Assembly: GCA_008360955.1 (NCBI GenBank)
Contig: LUCM01011144.1
Coordinates: 1-64,000 of the forward strand
Reading direction: 5' to 3'
Source of the DNA: Fasciolopsis buskii
Taxonomy: Eukaryota; Platyhelminthes; Trematoda; Plagiorchiida; Fasciolidae
Length of the DNA stretch: 64,000 bases
In this document: piece after piece, positions 44,630 to 56,415 of the stretch
Numbering within the stretch: position 1 is the first letter of the stretch
How the letters are laid out: each line of letters opens with the position of its first letter
Notes under the pieces: generated by a model
Database searches by the model: none
Seen by the model: only the letters and a program-made list of their open reading frames with translations
Told to the model about the DNA's origin: nothing
Translations under genes and position numbers: made by a program

Positions 44630-47600
44630 CATTCTATCTCCCACTACTAACATGTACTCGCCTTTTCTCGATCTACCATGGAGTCAACATGTCATTGTTT
44701 GTTAACCGGACTGCTATTTTAATCGCTCCTCCAGATCGACATTAACAATTTCGGATTCCTTGTGAGATTAGTTCACGAATAGACATGCTTTAAATTTGTG
44801 TGCCGGGTTTTACAGGAAGTGCACAAAATATTGTCCCGTGACAACGGTACATTCTTGGCCCATTCCACTAATAATCGGTAACACTGGGTCAATCGGTCAA
44901 GTCCGATGAAAGCTGAGAATGCGGGAGGATTACCTATCCCGGGAGTGCTCTGTTTGAGAGGTTTTGACGTTTTGTTGAACAAGCTAACATTCACATCCTT
45001 CAGCTTTTACAAGGTGGACCACAAAGAACGGGGGTAACACTCACCTAGGCTGGCTAACAGCATCAGGCCGAAGCTTACCAAGACATGCTACAAACTGGAG
45101 AGCCAGGATACTCCAAAGCGCTCAATCAAACGGGATGGGTGACTCAGCTCTACTGAACCATGGGGGTGTTGAGGCATTGGAAAGTGGAGTACAAACCCCT
45201 TTGGTGGGGTCTTTCCGATTATGGTGAAAACCGCTGGCACGTTAATTTTCATGTCTGCTGGAGGACTAAGTTAGTTTATTTTGTTTCTTGTTACGTGTCA
45301 TCTAACCCCAAGACGAACCGTACAATTTAGGAAAGACACGATTTTGTTAGTTCGATGTTTTGGTTTGTTCGTCAAACGAGCAGAAAATGTCCACTGGTCG
45401 TAGTGAGGAGAGGCAAATTAGGTTGTCTCATCACAGAGTAAAAGGGATTTAGACAACATGCTGTTCATGCGTGTTTTGTGCGTCTCAGACTCATCTGCGT
45501 AAATACCTAAGAGCGGCTTGTTTGCCCTTGACCAGTCCATGCTGAGTAGTCCTAACATAGACCGTAAACAACTGCGGATCGTCCACATGTATTCAAATTG
45601 GAAACTGAATGAAAGCATGGGACAACTGGTTCACTGTTGATGATCATCCATTTTTGATTAACGATTGTTTGCAAACGTGTCAGCGGAGGAGGAATGTGCT
45701 TTTCTGGACGTCCCAACAACGGGTTGTGCTGTTTAAGCATTGCTGTTCACCGGGCCGAAAAATTGCGCTCTCAACCGTGCTTATGCTATTCAGGATAGTA
45801 AAAAGCTGACGAAGAGGATAGAAAGAAGCGCTATCCAGTGAAAACTATCAGCAATGAGTATGCCGCTAGAAGTGACATTGAAAAGTATTGTAAGCAGCTA
45901 GGCCAGATTTTAAAGACTGTAAGTAAACGGTTTTAGCAGGTCTTTGGATAAAGCTCACGAACCATGGATCTCGGGGGAGAACCGATGGCATGAAGGAGTA
46001 CGATGGAATCGCTTTTACAATGTAATGAAATTTACCTAGTGTTTCGCCTTAATTCCGCTCTATCTCCCTCACTGTTTTTCTCCTTCGCCATGGTGCAGAT
46101 GATGGACAGATTTATGTAATGTATATGTATGAAGAAAAAGAAAATGCAGTGTAATTCATATACTTTATTTGGGATTTGGATGTTGTTAAGACACAAACAT
46201 ACATGGTCGTTATCAGTGAAGATACTGGGGGTTGAAATTTTTGGGTCAGTGACACTAGTCAACACAACAAAAGGTTTATCAAGAGGCATGAGTCATGTTA
46301 GGGTTAGACGTCTATATTTATAAAGATTTAAATAGCGACCAAGGAAATGTAGGATCCAGCTACAAGGCGAAATAAAAAAAGAAAGATGGAGACAATATTC
46401 ACGAGGAAAAATTCAGGCTCCATTCTGTATGACGATTACGTGGATTACAGTGATTACCTATAATTATTATTATTAAAGGAGGGACACAGTTATCAATGGA
46501 AGACGAAACACAGCAAAGAGTTTATACTGAAGTTGTTTTTCCGGTCTTTGGCGGCATGATACTGTTTGTTCTTAACCCAGTCTCCACTTTCTTCAATATA
46601 TTCACAGTTGAATCACTACAGCGCAACTCGGAGCTTGTTTTTAATTGGCGTGAAATTTTAGGTTTATTTCTTACAAAAAGGAAAGACCGCTAATGCACTA
46701 ACAACCAGACGAAGCGATAATAAGTCTTATACCATCATCGGCCTAAATTTTGACGCTTCATGTGGCGGTAGCTGCTTAAGTCATATCGAGAGTAAAAATA
46801 TGCTGAAACTTTGAAACGTTGCTGTGATTTTTGTGTTTGTTACAAAACCCTACCAGTGATTTCCCATCTGAAGCCGCAGAGGCTATTCTGAATGATGAAA
46901 CGTTGTCTCACATGGTTAGGAGGAGACTCGGCATCTTGGACGCTGATTTGTTACCAGGACCTGATAGGAGTGCTGAGAAGAACCACGTGCAGTTTTCGCA
47001 TGCAACTGTTCACATCACACACCAGTTCGTTGTGTGTTTCAATTTTATGTTCTTTAAATGGACATATGTTATGCCATATTTGTGTGGTTGCTGCGTAATC
47101 AGGTGAGTTTCCAGTATACACCACTAACTGAGTTATCCACTATTCAATTCGAACGGAGCTGTGAAAGTATCAGAGAACCTGTACTCTACATGTTGTTTTA
47201 TTTAGCTGTTACACTGATGAAACCCAGTATTGCCAGTTGATAACAACCCATCCACGAGTGCCCATTACGATCGAACTCCCATACTTCATCAAGAACAAAT
47301 GTTTCCTCTCAAATTTCAGCTTACTATTTGTAAGGGTAATGGTTTGGTTTATCCATTACCCCTGCAAATGATCAACACTTGTGCGGCGACATCCCGTCGG
47401 TTACATCAATCGATGATGTGAACGAAAAAGTCGCATAAGGAAGTTGATGAATGATTTAGACGAAATCGGCCCGCAAAAGAATCGAACAGGTCATGGAAGA
47501 TCAAAATAAATAGTTCAATTTTGATTAATAAACGGAATTTGTCTGCTGAACTTGGTTCGTTCTCACTGGAGTTAATGGGAGCTGGGGAAAGTGGTCGCAA

Positions 47601-47999
47601 TATGGAATCTCTTGAGGATTTGCGGTTGAAGAAGAACAGACGTCTTCTTCCTTTTTTCATTACAAACACTAGGTAAGTGTTATGAGGACAGACATATTCA
47701 CGCCCGTTTGGCAGACCAAAGACACTTTCAGGTATCCAATACTTAGGGTAGGCCAAGAAAAACGAAATGGCTGGTGAGTCAGGAATAGTGGGAATTTGAA
47801 ACGCATCCCTCGTGGCGTACTTATGCACATTCAGCTCATGTGCGGTACAGGACAGTATTAATTGCGCATTTGTCTATCCTTCTATCATATACCAATCACA
47901 TGTGTACACGATTATGATATTCCAGTTAATCGTTTTTTTTCCTGAGGAGAGGTGTATGAGCTTTTTCGCACCATTGAAATTATTACAGGATTAGGTCAT
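44630..47999. other. Mostly non-coding; two exon-like pieces
   Basis: 46496-46693 (+) is a 65-residue frame with one hydrophobic stretch. 46857-47102 (+) is described separately. A 140-residue minus frame (47406-47828) has no recognisable motif. The remainder shows nothing I can support. Confidence 0.3.
46857..47102 (+). CDS. Candidate internal exon, product unknown
   Basis: An acceptor (CCTACCAG) and a GTGAGT donor bound 246 nt with an 81-codon open frame. Its first half is charged and protein-like (AAEAILNDETLSHMVRRRLGILDADLLPGPDR). Its second half is hydrophobic and could be a membrane segment. No partner exons were identified. Confidence 0.25.
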
Positions 48000-48650
48000 G
48001 ACGGCCCATCTTAAGTTCCGCTGAGGCACAGTGCTTAGGCTATTACTGATGACTTCACTAGTCTAATTACCGACATTTCGAACTCTTCTGTTTATGGCCG
48101 CTGGAGACTTATCATTATTCGCCCCATCCTAAAAGCAGGTAATGCTACCGTTTTAACCAAGCGTTGCGCCCCCATTTCCCCAAATCTTGCGTTCTTCATT
48201 TGGGACAGGGTGCTCAGTTTGGGCGTCCACGCTCTGCCAACGACTCATTTCACTCTGCCTGTAAATCGTGCAGATTCACTGTGAACGCTGTCGCCAACTT
48301 TGTTCATAATATCTGTGAGTCCTTAGGCGCATCGATGGAATCTGTATGTTGTCCCCTCCTGTCTCCTCTGCATGCGATTCTGTCCCAGGGTCTCTCCAAT
48401 TTCACAAACTGGGAACATTCGATTGCACACGGTCCTTATTACCAACGCAGCCTAATGTATACAAGTGGGCGGTAAAACATCAAAACTGTTGGCTGAATAC
48501 TTAGGCGTGCTTCAGGGTGCTATCCTTTCCCCATATCTGTTCTCCATATACACCATTTTGGTTCGTGCCATACGCGGATCCTTTGACTGGTTGCGCTACA
48601 ATTCTGTCACCATTATTTTGTTGTGTTCTTTCTGGGTTTTGGCTCGACTA
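48000..48650 (+). pseudogene. CR1/Jockey-like RT fragment
   Basis: SACKSCRFTVNAVANFVHNICESL (about 48246-48330) and LGVLQGAILSPYLFSIYT (about 48500-48555) match the palm of the LINE RT that follows at 50.4-51.6 kb. The YADD block is broken. It lies upstream of an endonuclease in the same orientation, so it is a separate copy. Confidence 0.65.
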
Positions 48651-48947
48651 TAGCCTCAGTTCTCAGTTACAGTCGGTCGTAATTATTGCTGTTTACAAAC
48701 CCTACTGGGTCTCATCCTGGATTGGGATCAAGCAGTTTTACCACAAGGACCTTCTAATTCATCCGGAGGAAGCCCTGATGTTGGCCTTCAGGCAGCACTT
48801 AAATGCACCTCTCCGGCCAAGAGGTCTATTCCGGAATTGTTGAGTACCAACGTCCGTTCCCTGTTTACAGATTTTTTTGATCTGTCTCTTGTTCTCCATT
48901 CACCGATTCATCTTCAAACTTGTGTCATCTACATACAAAAATCATAG

Positions 48948-49541
48948 TTGAACCCGAATATTACTGATTCACTGCTGCCGGTAGAAAGCTTCGAACCCCA
49001 CGGACGGGCCAGCTTTTCCGATAAAAAGACTGGAGGTGGTGCAACATCATACATAAACTCATTCTGGTCTGATATATTCGAAGTTATTAATACATACTCG
49101 CTAAATGGAGTTGATTGCCTTGTAACTCAGTGGCATCCCAAGTTTTTCCGCCATACAATTACGATCATAAAAAAAGTATACACAGCACTTTTTAGCTCAC
49201 AACTTATTCGATGCTTTTCTAGCATTCCACATCTTGAGGACAGTCTGCATATTAAGATGCGAGATTTCAATGATGCCTCAGACTATAGTGGCACCGATCT
49301 TTCGGCGACAATCGGCTATTCTCGGACACCATTTTCACTGAGGTCTGCTTTGAGGCCTGATATTTATTGTGATATTTGTTTGGTTGTGTTTTTGTATCGG
49401 ACACGAGATCCGTATGGTTATGCTCATGCTGCACTTTTCGAAAGTTCCCGCTTTCGGATCGCTTCATCCACATTTCAACTTTCTGCTGTAGTTTCAGATC
49501 TTGCGTATTGTCGTATCAGTGCTACGTCGACTCTACGATAA
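48948..49541 (+). pseudogene. CR1/Jockey-like endonuclease domain, partial
   Basis: A 197-residue open frame begins after the catalytic Glu region (ITDSLLPVESF, KKTGGGATSYI). It contains VDCLVTQWHPK and MRDFNDASD (normally GDFNxAS), and ends in a worn SSDH region. The DFN core is present but the preceding Gly is changed to Arg. The N-terminal ETW motif is missing. Confidence 0.65.
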
Positions 49542-50379
49542 ATACAGTATAATTCTCCCATCCGATTGTTGACTCAGGTCTTCTCTTTTCTTTTGACTGA
49601 GGCGCATAATCAATTGCGGTATCGGAGTCAGATAAAAAACACTTTTGGGGTCGGACTTCAAAAGTCTTCTACAGGCCCTACCACTGATTTGTTTCATTTG
49701 GCACCCCTGCGTTTCTCCCACTGTGATTTCTTTTCCCTGAAACTACATATGCCCATCTAAACTAGTGATCGTTGTCTACTTTCGCTAAGGTCTAAGATAT
49801 ATTCTCGGTCATTCTTCCATCCTTGTAAACAAATAAATGAAATTCAAATTCGTCTCCATAGTTTTTCACACAACAACCTTACTCTTCTTCAGAAGTCTCT
49901 TTCACATATCTAATTTTTCTTATTTAAACCCTTACTTATAGACAATGCCAGACTTTTCGATCTCTGATATCTGCTGCCTCTCAGAAATCTCAATCATCTC
50001 AGGTGGCCGTATCTCCTCCCAGGCACTGAAACCTAAGAAAATGCATAAGCACTTTAACAAAATCCCGTACTAAATCGTGTGTCACGCATTTCCACCCTAA
50101 TAAAAGCTATATTCGAACGCCTCGACATGAAATTGGCCAGCCAACTCTTGGGCGGTAACAACAACCGGTCTCCACGGAAGCCATTCGACTGTTGTGTGGG
50201 AAGAAGAATAGGCAAGTGAAGTATTCTGATGAAGTGGGCTGCAGTTATCAAGCTTTTGTCCATCCTCTTACTTCTACCCTAGTTATATTTGCACAGAACG
50301 TTGAGATGACAGTTACAAGTTTTTCTACGGAAGAAATGTCTGAGCTTTTCCGCAACAGTAACCTTACCGCAGTCCTTTT

Positions 50380-51640
50380 AAGGCACTGAGCTGTGGTCCT
50401 GACTGATGCATTCACTTCTCTGCTTACCACACCATTAAGATTGCCTTCTATCCCTGACTGCTGGAAACCTGTCACTGCTGCTCCCATCCGAAAATCTAGA
50501 AGTTCTATTGCTGCAGTCAAATGCATTCGTTCCATTGCCCTAACATCTAGTCTTAAACTGACAGTGTGCTGCACTTAAACGTCCACGTTCTCCTATGAAT
50601 CCTCGTGACGACCCCTTTCAGTTCGTGCAGAGAGCTAACTGGTCCAATTTGGGCGCTGCCGACTTGCTAATCATCACATTTGTAAGCCCGTGGACGCATC
50701 GATGAAATATGTACTTACCGCCTTCCTAGACTATTCGTCAGCATTCGATTTGGTCCCACACAGTCTCTTCTACTTCGCAAATTAGAAACATTTGGGCGTC
50801 TTAGGCCTTTATTTGGATGGCTATCTGATTATTTTAATAACCGAGCCCAGTGAACAAGACTCGAAGGCAAAACTTCGAAACCCTTGGTTGACGATTCAGA
50901 TTTGCTCCATAGTGCCCTTCCTTACTAGCACCAGTAACTTATCAACTAGCTACCCCTGTCATCTGTTTAATTATGCTGATTATGCTACCCTGTTTCAAGC
51001 CGTTTCAAATAACGGTGACTGTGAAAGTCAATCCAAAAATTTATCTTCTATCTACGATTTCTCTGCAAAAGCTGGTTTAAATCTCAACACATCTGAATAT
51101 TTCGCATGCCTGTTCTCTCTCTCGGTCATCCGAACTGTCATTCGTCGACTTAGAAACACTCACCAAGGTTGATTCTGTGAAATATTTAAGGGTTGCAACT
51201 GATGAAATTCTGAAGTGGGATTTCCACATTTCTATTTGTGTAAAGAACCTTCGAGGGCTGCCATTACTGTTCAGAAGGCTTCCGCACTATAAGATGAAAC
51301 AAAACATCGTCTGCTGCTTTACATACGACTATTTTTTCCAATCCTTTACCTTCTGTAGTCATGTTGACATGTCCACTTAAACAGTAAGATCAACAGCTAT
51401 CTACATGTGAGCAGTTTGTTCACAAGACAATTTGAAAGTCCACTCTTCCTCTGCGCGATGATCTCTCGAACTTCCATCCCCGTTTCCCCATCGATCCGAT
51501 TTTGGTTATAGCTCTCTGTAAACAATACCTATGGGAACTCCGCCCTCCCTGATTTAGCATGCTTCCTGACAAACCGGGACCGCATTTCCGCTGACTTCCT
51601 GGGCAGTCTACCACAAATGCTCAGACCACTCATTTAAAGA
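50380..51640 (+). pseudogene. CR1/Jockey-like reverse transcriptase, frameshifted
   Basis: Pieces in order are PDCWKPVTAAPIRKS and SIALTSSLKLTVC (50440-50575), DDPFQFVQRANWS (50608-50650), and FLDYSSAFD with the catalytic-type Asp in broken frames (50730-50750). HLFNYADYATLFQ (YADD degraded to YADY) lies at about 50957-51000, and KYLRVATDEILKWDFHIS lies at 51177-51235. A thumb/tail remnant reaches 51640. Multiple stops show it is dead. Confidence 0.75.
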
Positions 51641-51930
51641 TTTTCTCGATTTCTTTTTCCTCTTATTTTCTTACCAGTTGACTGATGGAACTATTTTTTA
51701 ATTGCTGGTTTGACCGAAATAAGAAAATTTGTGTGTCTTTACAATGCAATACGGTTTTGTTTGCTCATCGCACATGGACCTGTCAGTGAAACGCGCTGCT
51801 CAGCTATGATTATATCATCGTGCACCAATTGACCAAACTGGGTTCACTCGGAAAAATTGCATTGATTTAAAGTTAAGTCAAGCATCACATGAGGATCCAA
51901 TTTTCCTTGGACCAGGGCAACACGGTATGA

Positions 51931-54900
51931 TAATTTGCGTTCACCAGGACTAATCACGGTACTGTGAATGGAGTGGACTTTGTACGCGTGGAGTGCTAGG
52001 AATCAATGTAAAGTGCGTTCTGTTTTCGAAATTCAGTTGATTGTGAAAGGCAAAAATGTTGGTGCTCGCTCGTTTATAACAGGTTAGTTTATGAGCATTT
52101 CAAATTTAATCACCCTAAGTAACTCCACTCCAAAGCAATTACATAAAACGAGTTAGCGAAAGCAGTATCGTACATGGATGAGAAAACTAAATTTCCCAGA
52201 AGCACATGACCAACTTTTCAGTTATTGCCTTTCATCAAGCTTGCGTGCCCGGTACTTTCCTATTCAATCATCGACATATTTGTGCACTCCGAATTGGTTT
52301 TCGCACCAAAATCTCATTTGAATGACTAGGAATTTGGATGAACAGTGAGTCCATTCATGAACCGCAAAGGTGATTTCTGAACTCGCCGTCGTGGTTCACA
52401 AATGAGCTCACGGTCCATACATACTCTTAGTGGTTCAAACGAGATTCTGGTGCAGAAACGAGTTAGATTTAACAGCATTTCGCACGTCCAAAAGCGCCGC
52501 TTGGTGTACAATGATTTTAAAATTTCACACCACCGGTTCTGCATTTTTCGATCTACCCAAATCTAGTTGTACTTTTAAGCGATTCAGTCAGCTATGTGCC
52601 AGAGAACCGGCAGAACTCACGACAGCAACCTTAGGCGCGTACTGAAATTCTCAACTTCAGTTGGATCTATTAATTGGATGTAACTAGCAAATTTTATTGG
52701 GACTATTGAGACCATTAAACGATTTCTTTCCATGGGCCTATTTCTGTCTACCAACTGGTTGGGCGTTATAGAAATGAAGTGTGCACATGGAACAAACAAT
52801 GGTAATTAATCATTTCTATCGATGGCTGGTTACGTTCGTAATTCATGCATAAAAGCCAAAGGTATATTTAGAAATGAATATCTAATGTTACTGAGAGTGG
52901 ATGTAACAGGACTGTAAGGGTTCGGCACATATCTGCGGAGATGTTTCAAAATGGCCGTGGTGTTTCTGGCAGGGGTTGCCTTAGTTAAATCTACTTGGAA
53001 GTTATGATCTGACACGTATTCAACATAGACCGGCTACTCAGGATGACAACGCACCTTCAAACGGTCTTTTTGTTGTAGACAAATTTCAAGTTTATCGCAG
53101 TATAAAAATGCCGTCTATATGAGTACGTGCGTTTATGACATTCAGGAATGGATCCACAAGTGACTGCTTTTGGAAATTTACGCCCTATTCCATTTGCAAC
53201 AGAAAATTTACTTCCAGGAACGGACGTCTCTTCTGTACAAAGTTTTGACCTTTGCTAAGGGGTGGAGTTGGCGAATAACGTATACGCATAGAAGAGCTAG
53301 TAATTCTTGTACAGTTATTCAAGGCTAGATCTCCAATTCCTTGGGGATGGATGGTTAGTTTGCTGTAAGTTAGCGTGTTGAGCAAAACAATGTTCCTGTC
53401 CAGACCGGAATACTAATCATTGTGTTGCGTTGAGAAAACCTAAGATGTCTCTGGTAGTCCTGAATATGGAGTTTCTTGTTTTATTTTAATTTGATAAAAA
53501 GTGACCTTACAACGAAATGGGAGTCGTGAGACCGTATTTACGACCTGACTATCCGGTACCACAAACAGCTGCTGACTGATGTTATCGCGTGGATAGACTA
53601 TTTCAAGCTAATGAAATATTAATTGCTTTATTAACTGACGAAGACAATTCGCTTAACATTTAGAGCCGCTCACGAATTTATGAGATAGTACAGAAACTAA
53701 TCGCACAACAAGCCCTTTCTAAATTGGTGAAATGTAACAGTAGGCCAGTCCCTATATTATTTCGGAATTGTGCAGAAACTATGGGAGTGAACGTCCAAAA
53801 CACCCGTAATTAAGTGTTAACATGCCTCCGTTTAACAATATCCAATAGGAGTCGGTTTGTTGGCAAACTGCAAATTAATTCACAGAAAATCAGGTCATTT
53901 TGCAATACGCAGATACACCTGTGCTTATATGAAATGAATGATGTTTCACATACAAGTAGAAAGATCTCAGTAAGCCAGAGATACAGTGGGTTTTATAATA
54001 TTTGATATACTTCAGAAATAAAATGGCATATGGTGTAGATGAACATAGGTTCGAGGCCAGAAGTTTCAAAAAGCTGTCATCAAAGGTGACAGCTACCGCT
54101 ATTGTCAAGTGAATTCGCCAGTTTAGGTGGAAGAAATGAAGGAATAGTCGCATTCCACTAAGCCGATGATCAGTTGTACGTAGTCGGATTTTTCAAAACA
54201 CAAGCGCGCTTACATAAATTTCTACCATAATGTCAGTTTTTCAAATTCAGCTTTTGTAATGACCGTGTTCGTCACATTAAAAAATACTTTTCACTGAGCT
54301 ATAAATCTTAAATCACATATTAGTTCCATTATTTTTTTCACTGATGTTTATCATTTTATTAAATATTGGTCTTTTAATTATTTAGCCTATTTTAACCGGA
54401 TGCACACCTCACTAATCGATTACAATCTATTCTTACGGAGTTCCCTCAGTAATGTCATTCTGATATTCTTACGCTTATTCCCGACGCCGTGAATTGGTTA
54501 GCGCATGACTTCCACACAGTGGATCACGTCCACCAGCAACAGAGATACCAAATAAGGATTCCAGATCTTGATGAAAATTCCTAACCAGCTGATCACTTCA
54601 TATCAAAATATTCCGTTATTCTCGCATCACACAATGTTTTAACATACTGTCCAACTGTTCCTATCTACGAATTCTCTTTCAGTTTATCAACGGATTATCC
54701 GCCTGCTCTCCTGTAAAAGTGAACACTACATAGATAACTAATGAAGTAAGCGAACATTTGCTCTTGCTTCTGCAGGTTTGATTTACGTCGGTGACGTTTT
54801 CCTCACCTTGTGATAATTTTACCTGAAGTGTGAACTTTTTTGTTTCTTCGAATCAACTGCCAAAGTTCACACAGCGATCGTCGCAGTGAGACCTTAATTG

Positions 54901-56415
54901 TGTTTCTCTTTTGCGTTCTACTGATTTCGTGACCAAATGCTCTCGGCTGACTAATCTTGCGCGTACTGAATTGAATATAAATTACCAGTAACTTTCCGGG
55001 ACATGACATTAGCTGACGTCAACTGTGTCGGACTGTTTGGAATACTGATTTGATTCGTTTGAGTCACGCTCATTAATTTGTGTTATCCAACTGTCGAGCA
55101 CGGCGAGCTATCCTAGAATGTTTTTCGAAAGAACGAACTGTTTTATTAAATTTTGGATCCCATCATCCGTACGTCTTCAGTTAATTGATCCATCTGACTG
55201 AAATAATTTCTTCCTCAAAGTGTGTAATGTGAATGGATCAACGGGAATTCGTGTCAAAATCTAACTTTACAACGTTAATCGTAGCAGACCACTCGGGTAA
55301 AACTCATCAGTTGTGTATCCTGTAATCTTACATGCTATTCTGACAACGCTATTACTCAATACGTTTGCTAACAAGAATGATGTTCATGTTTGATACTGTT
55401 AGGTTTTAACTCTAACCCTCACCTGTAAACAGTAACATTTGGTTCAGGAAACGCTGCTCTTCACCCAACGTAACATTAGCCTGTTTCTTTTTAGTTATGG
55501 ATACTGGTAGCATTTCTCAAAATTAAACGAATGTGGAACAAGCAGCATGATGATAGTTCTTACGGCACAGTAATTTCTTAAAACTAGGAAAATGGGAGTA
55601 CACTCATGAACCTGAAAAGTGAGCGGTTTTCTGCTCACGAGTTTGCGAAAAGTCTTCGACAATTATTGAGCCAGACAGCCAGCTTAATTTGATCCACGTT
55701 TTGACTGGTTGTTACGGAGCGATTCTGAAGAAAACCCCGCCTATTTATTGCTGTTTGTAGCAGTATTTGATTTTGCTAAAGCATTTGAGGGGTAGCTTTT
55801 TGTAAAGCTTTCACCAGTTCAGTTAGAGTCGAAGGCAAACGAAAATTTGTTGAGATATAAATGGTGCCTATTATCTCCCTAAAGTGAAAATTATACGGGC
55901 ATATTCAGAAGTCCATTAGCAAATCATCGAACAGTTGACCATCGTGGATTTCGTCTGTTATGGCTCAGGTTAGTTAATTAACAATCGATAAGTGTTGTAC
56001 GAGTGTGCATGTGGAAGAGCTTACCTGGTTAACACTTTGCATCCTGGATTTGAGTTCATATCGTGGGAAAGTGGATGTGTTTCTTGCGGAGCGACTATCT
56101 ATCATGAGTCGATTATTTTAACTGCAGTGATGCTTCGGGAGAAATCAATTCAGAATCAACGCAAATTTTCTACTGCGCGATAATGGATCAGCCACAGTCA
56201 AGAATCCAGATCTCACAATAGGCCAGTGATAACCAACTGAGCGAGAACCGTAATCTAAACTAGAATAATAACGAAGAGGAACAAATTCGAAAGCGGTATA
56301 AAAGACTAATTTTTTCTCCAATTAACTGTACAAGTAGATGGTGATTTGTTTACGGAGTTCCACAGGATGTCTATCCACATCAGGAATAATAATAAGTTCG
56401 TAGTGCTTTGCTGTC
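51931..56415. other. No recognisable gene
   Basis: AT-rich sequence upstream of the MTTP stop codon. A 63-residue frame at 55992-56183 has no motif. No canonical AATAAA is seen on the minus strand just beyond the MTTP stop at 56416. Confidence 0.35.

Larger units (their letters stand above)
48948..51930 (+). mobile_element. CR1/Jockey-like LINE, plus strand, degraded
   Basis: Endonuclease and reverse transcriptase occur in the normal order on the plus strand. The 3' limit is approximate, set where RT tail similarity fades. It is a different LINE clade from the RTE copies at 13-20 kb. Confidence 0.7.
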
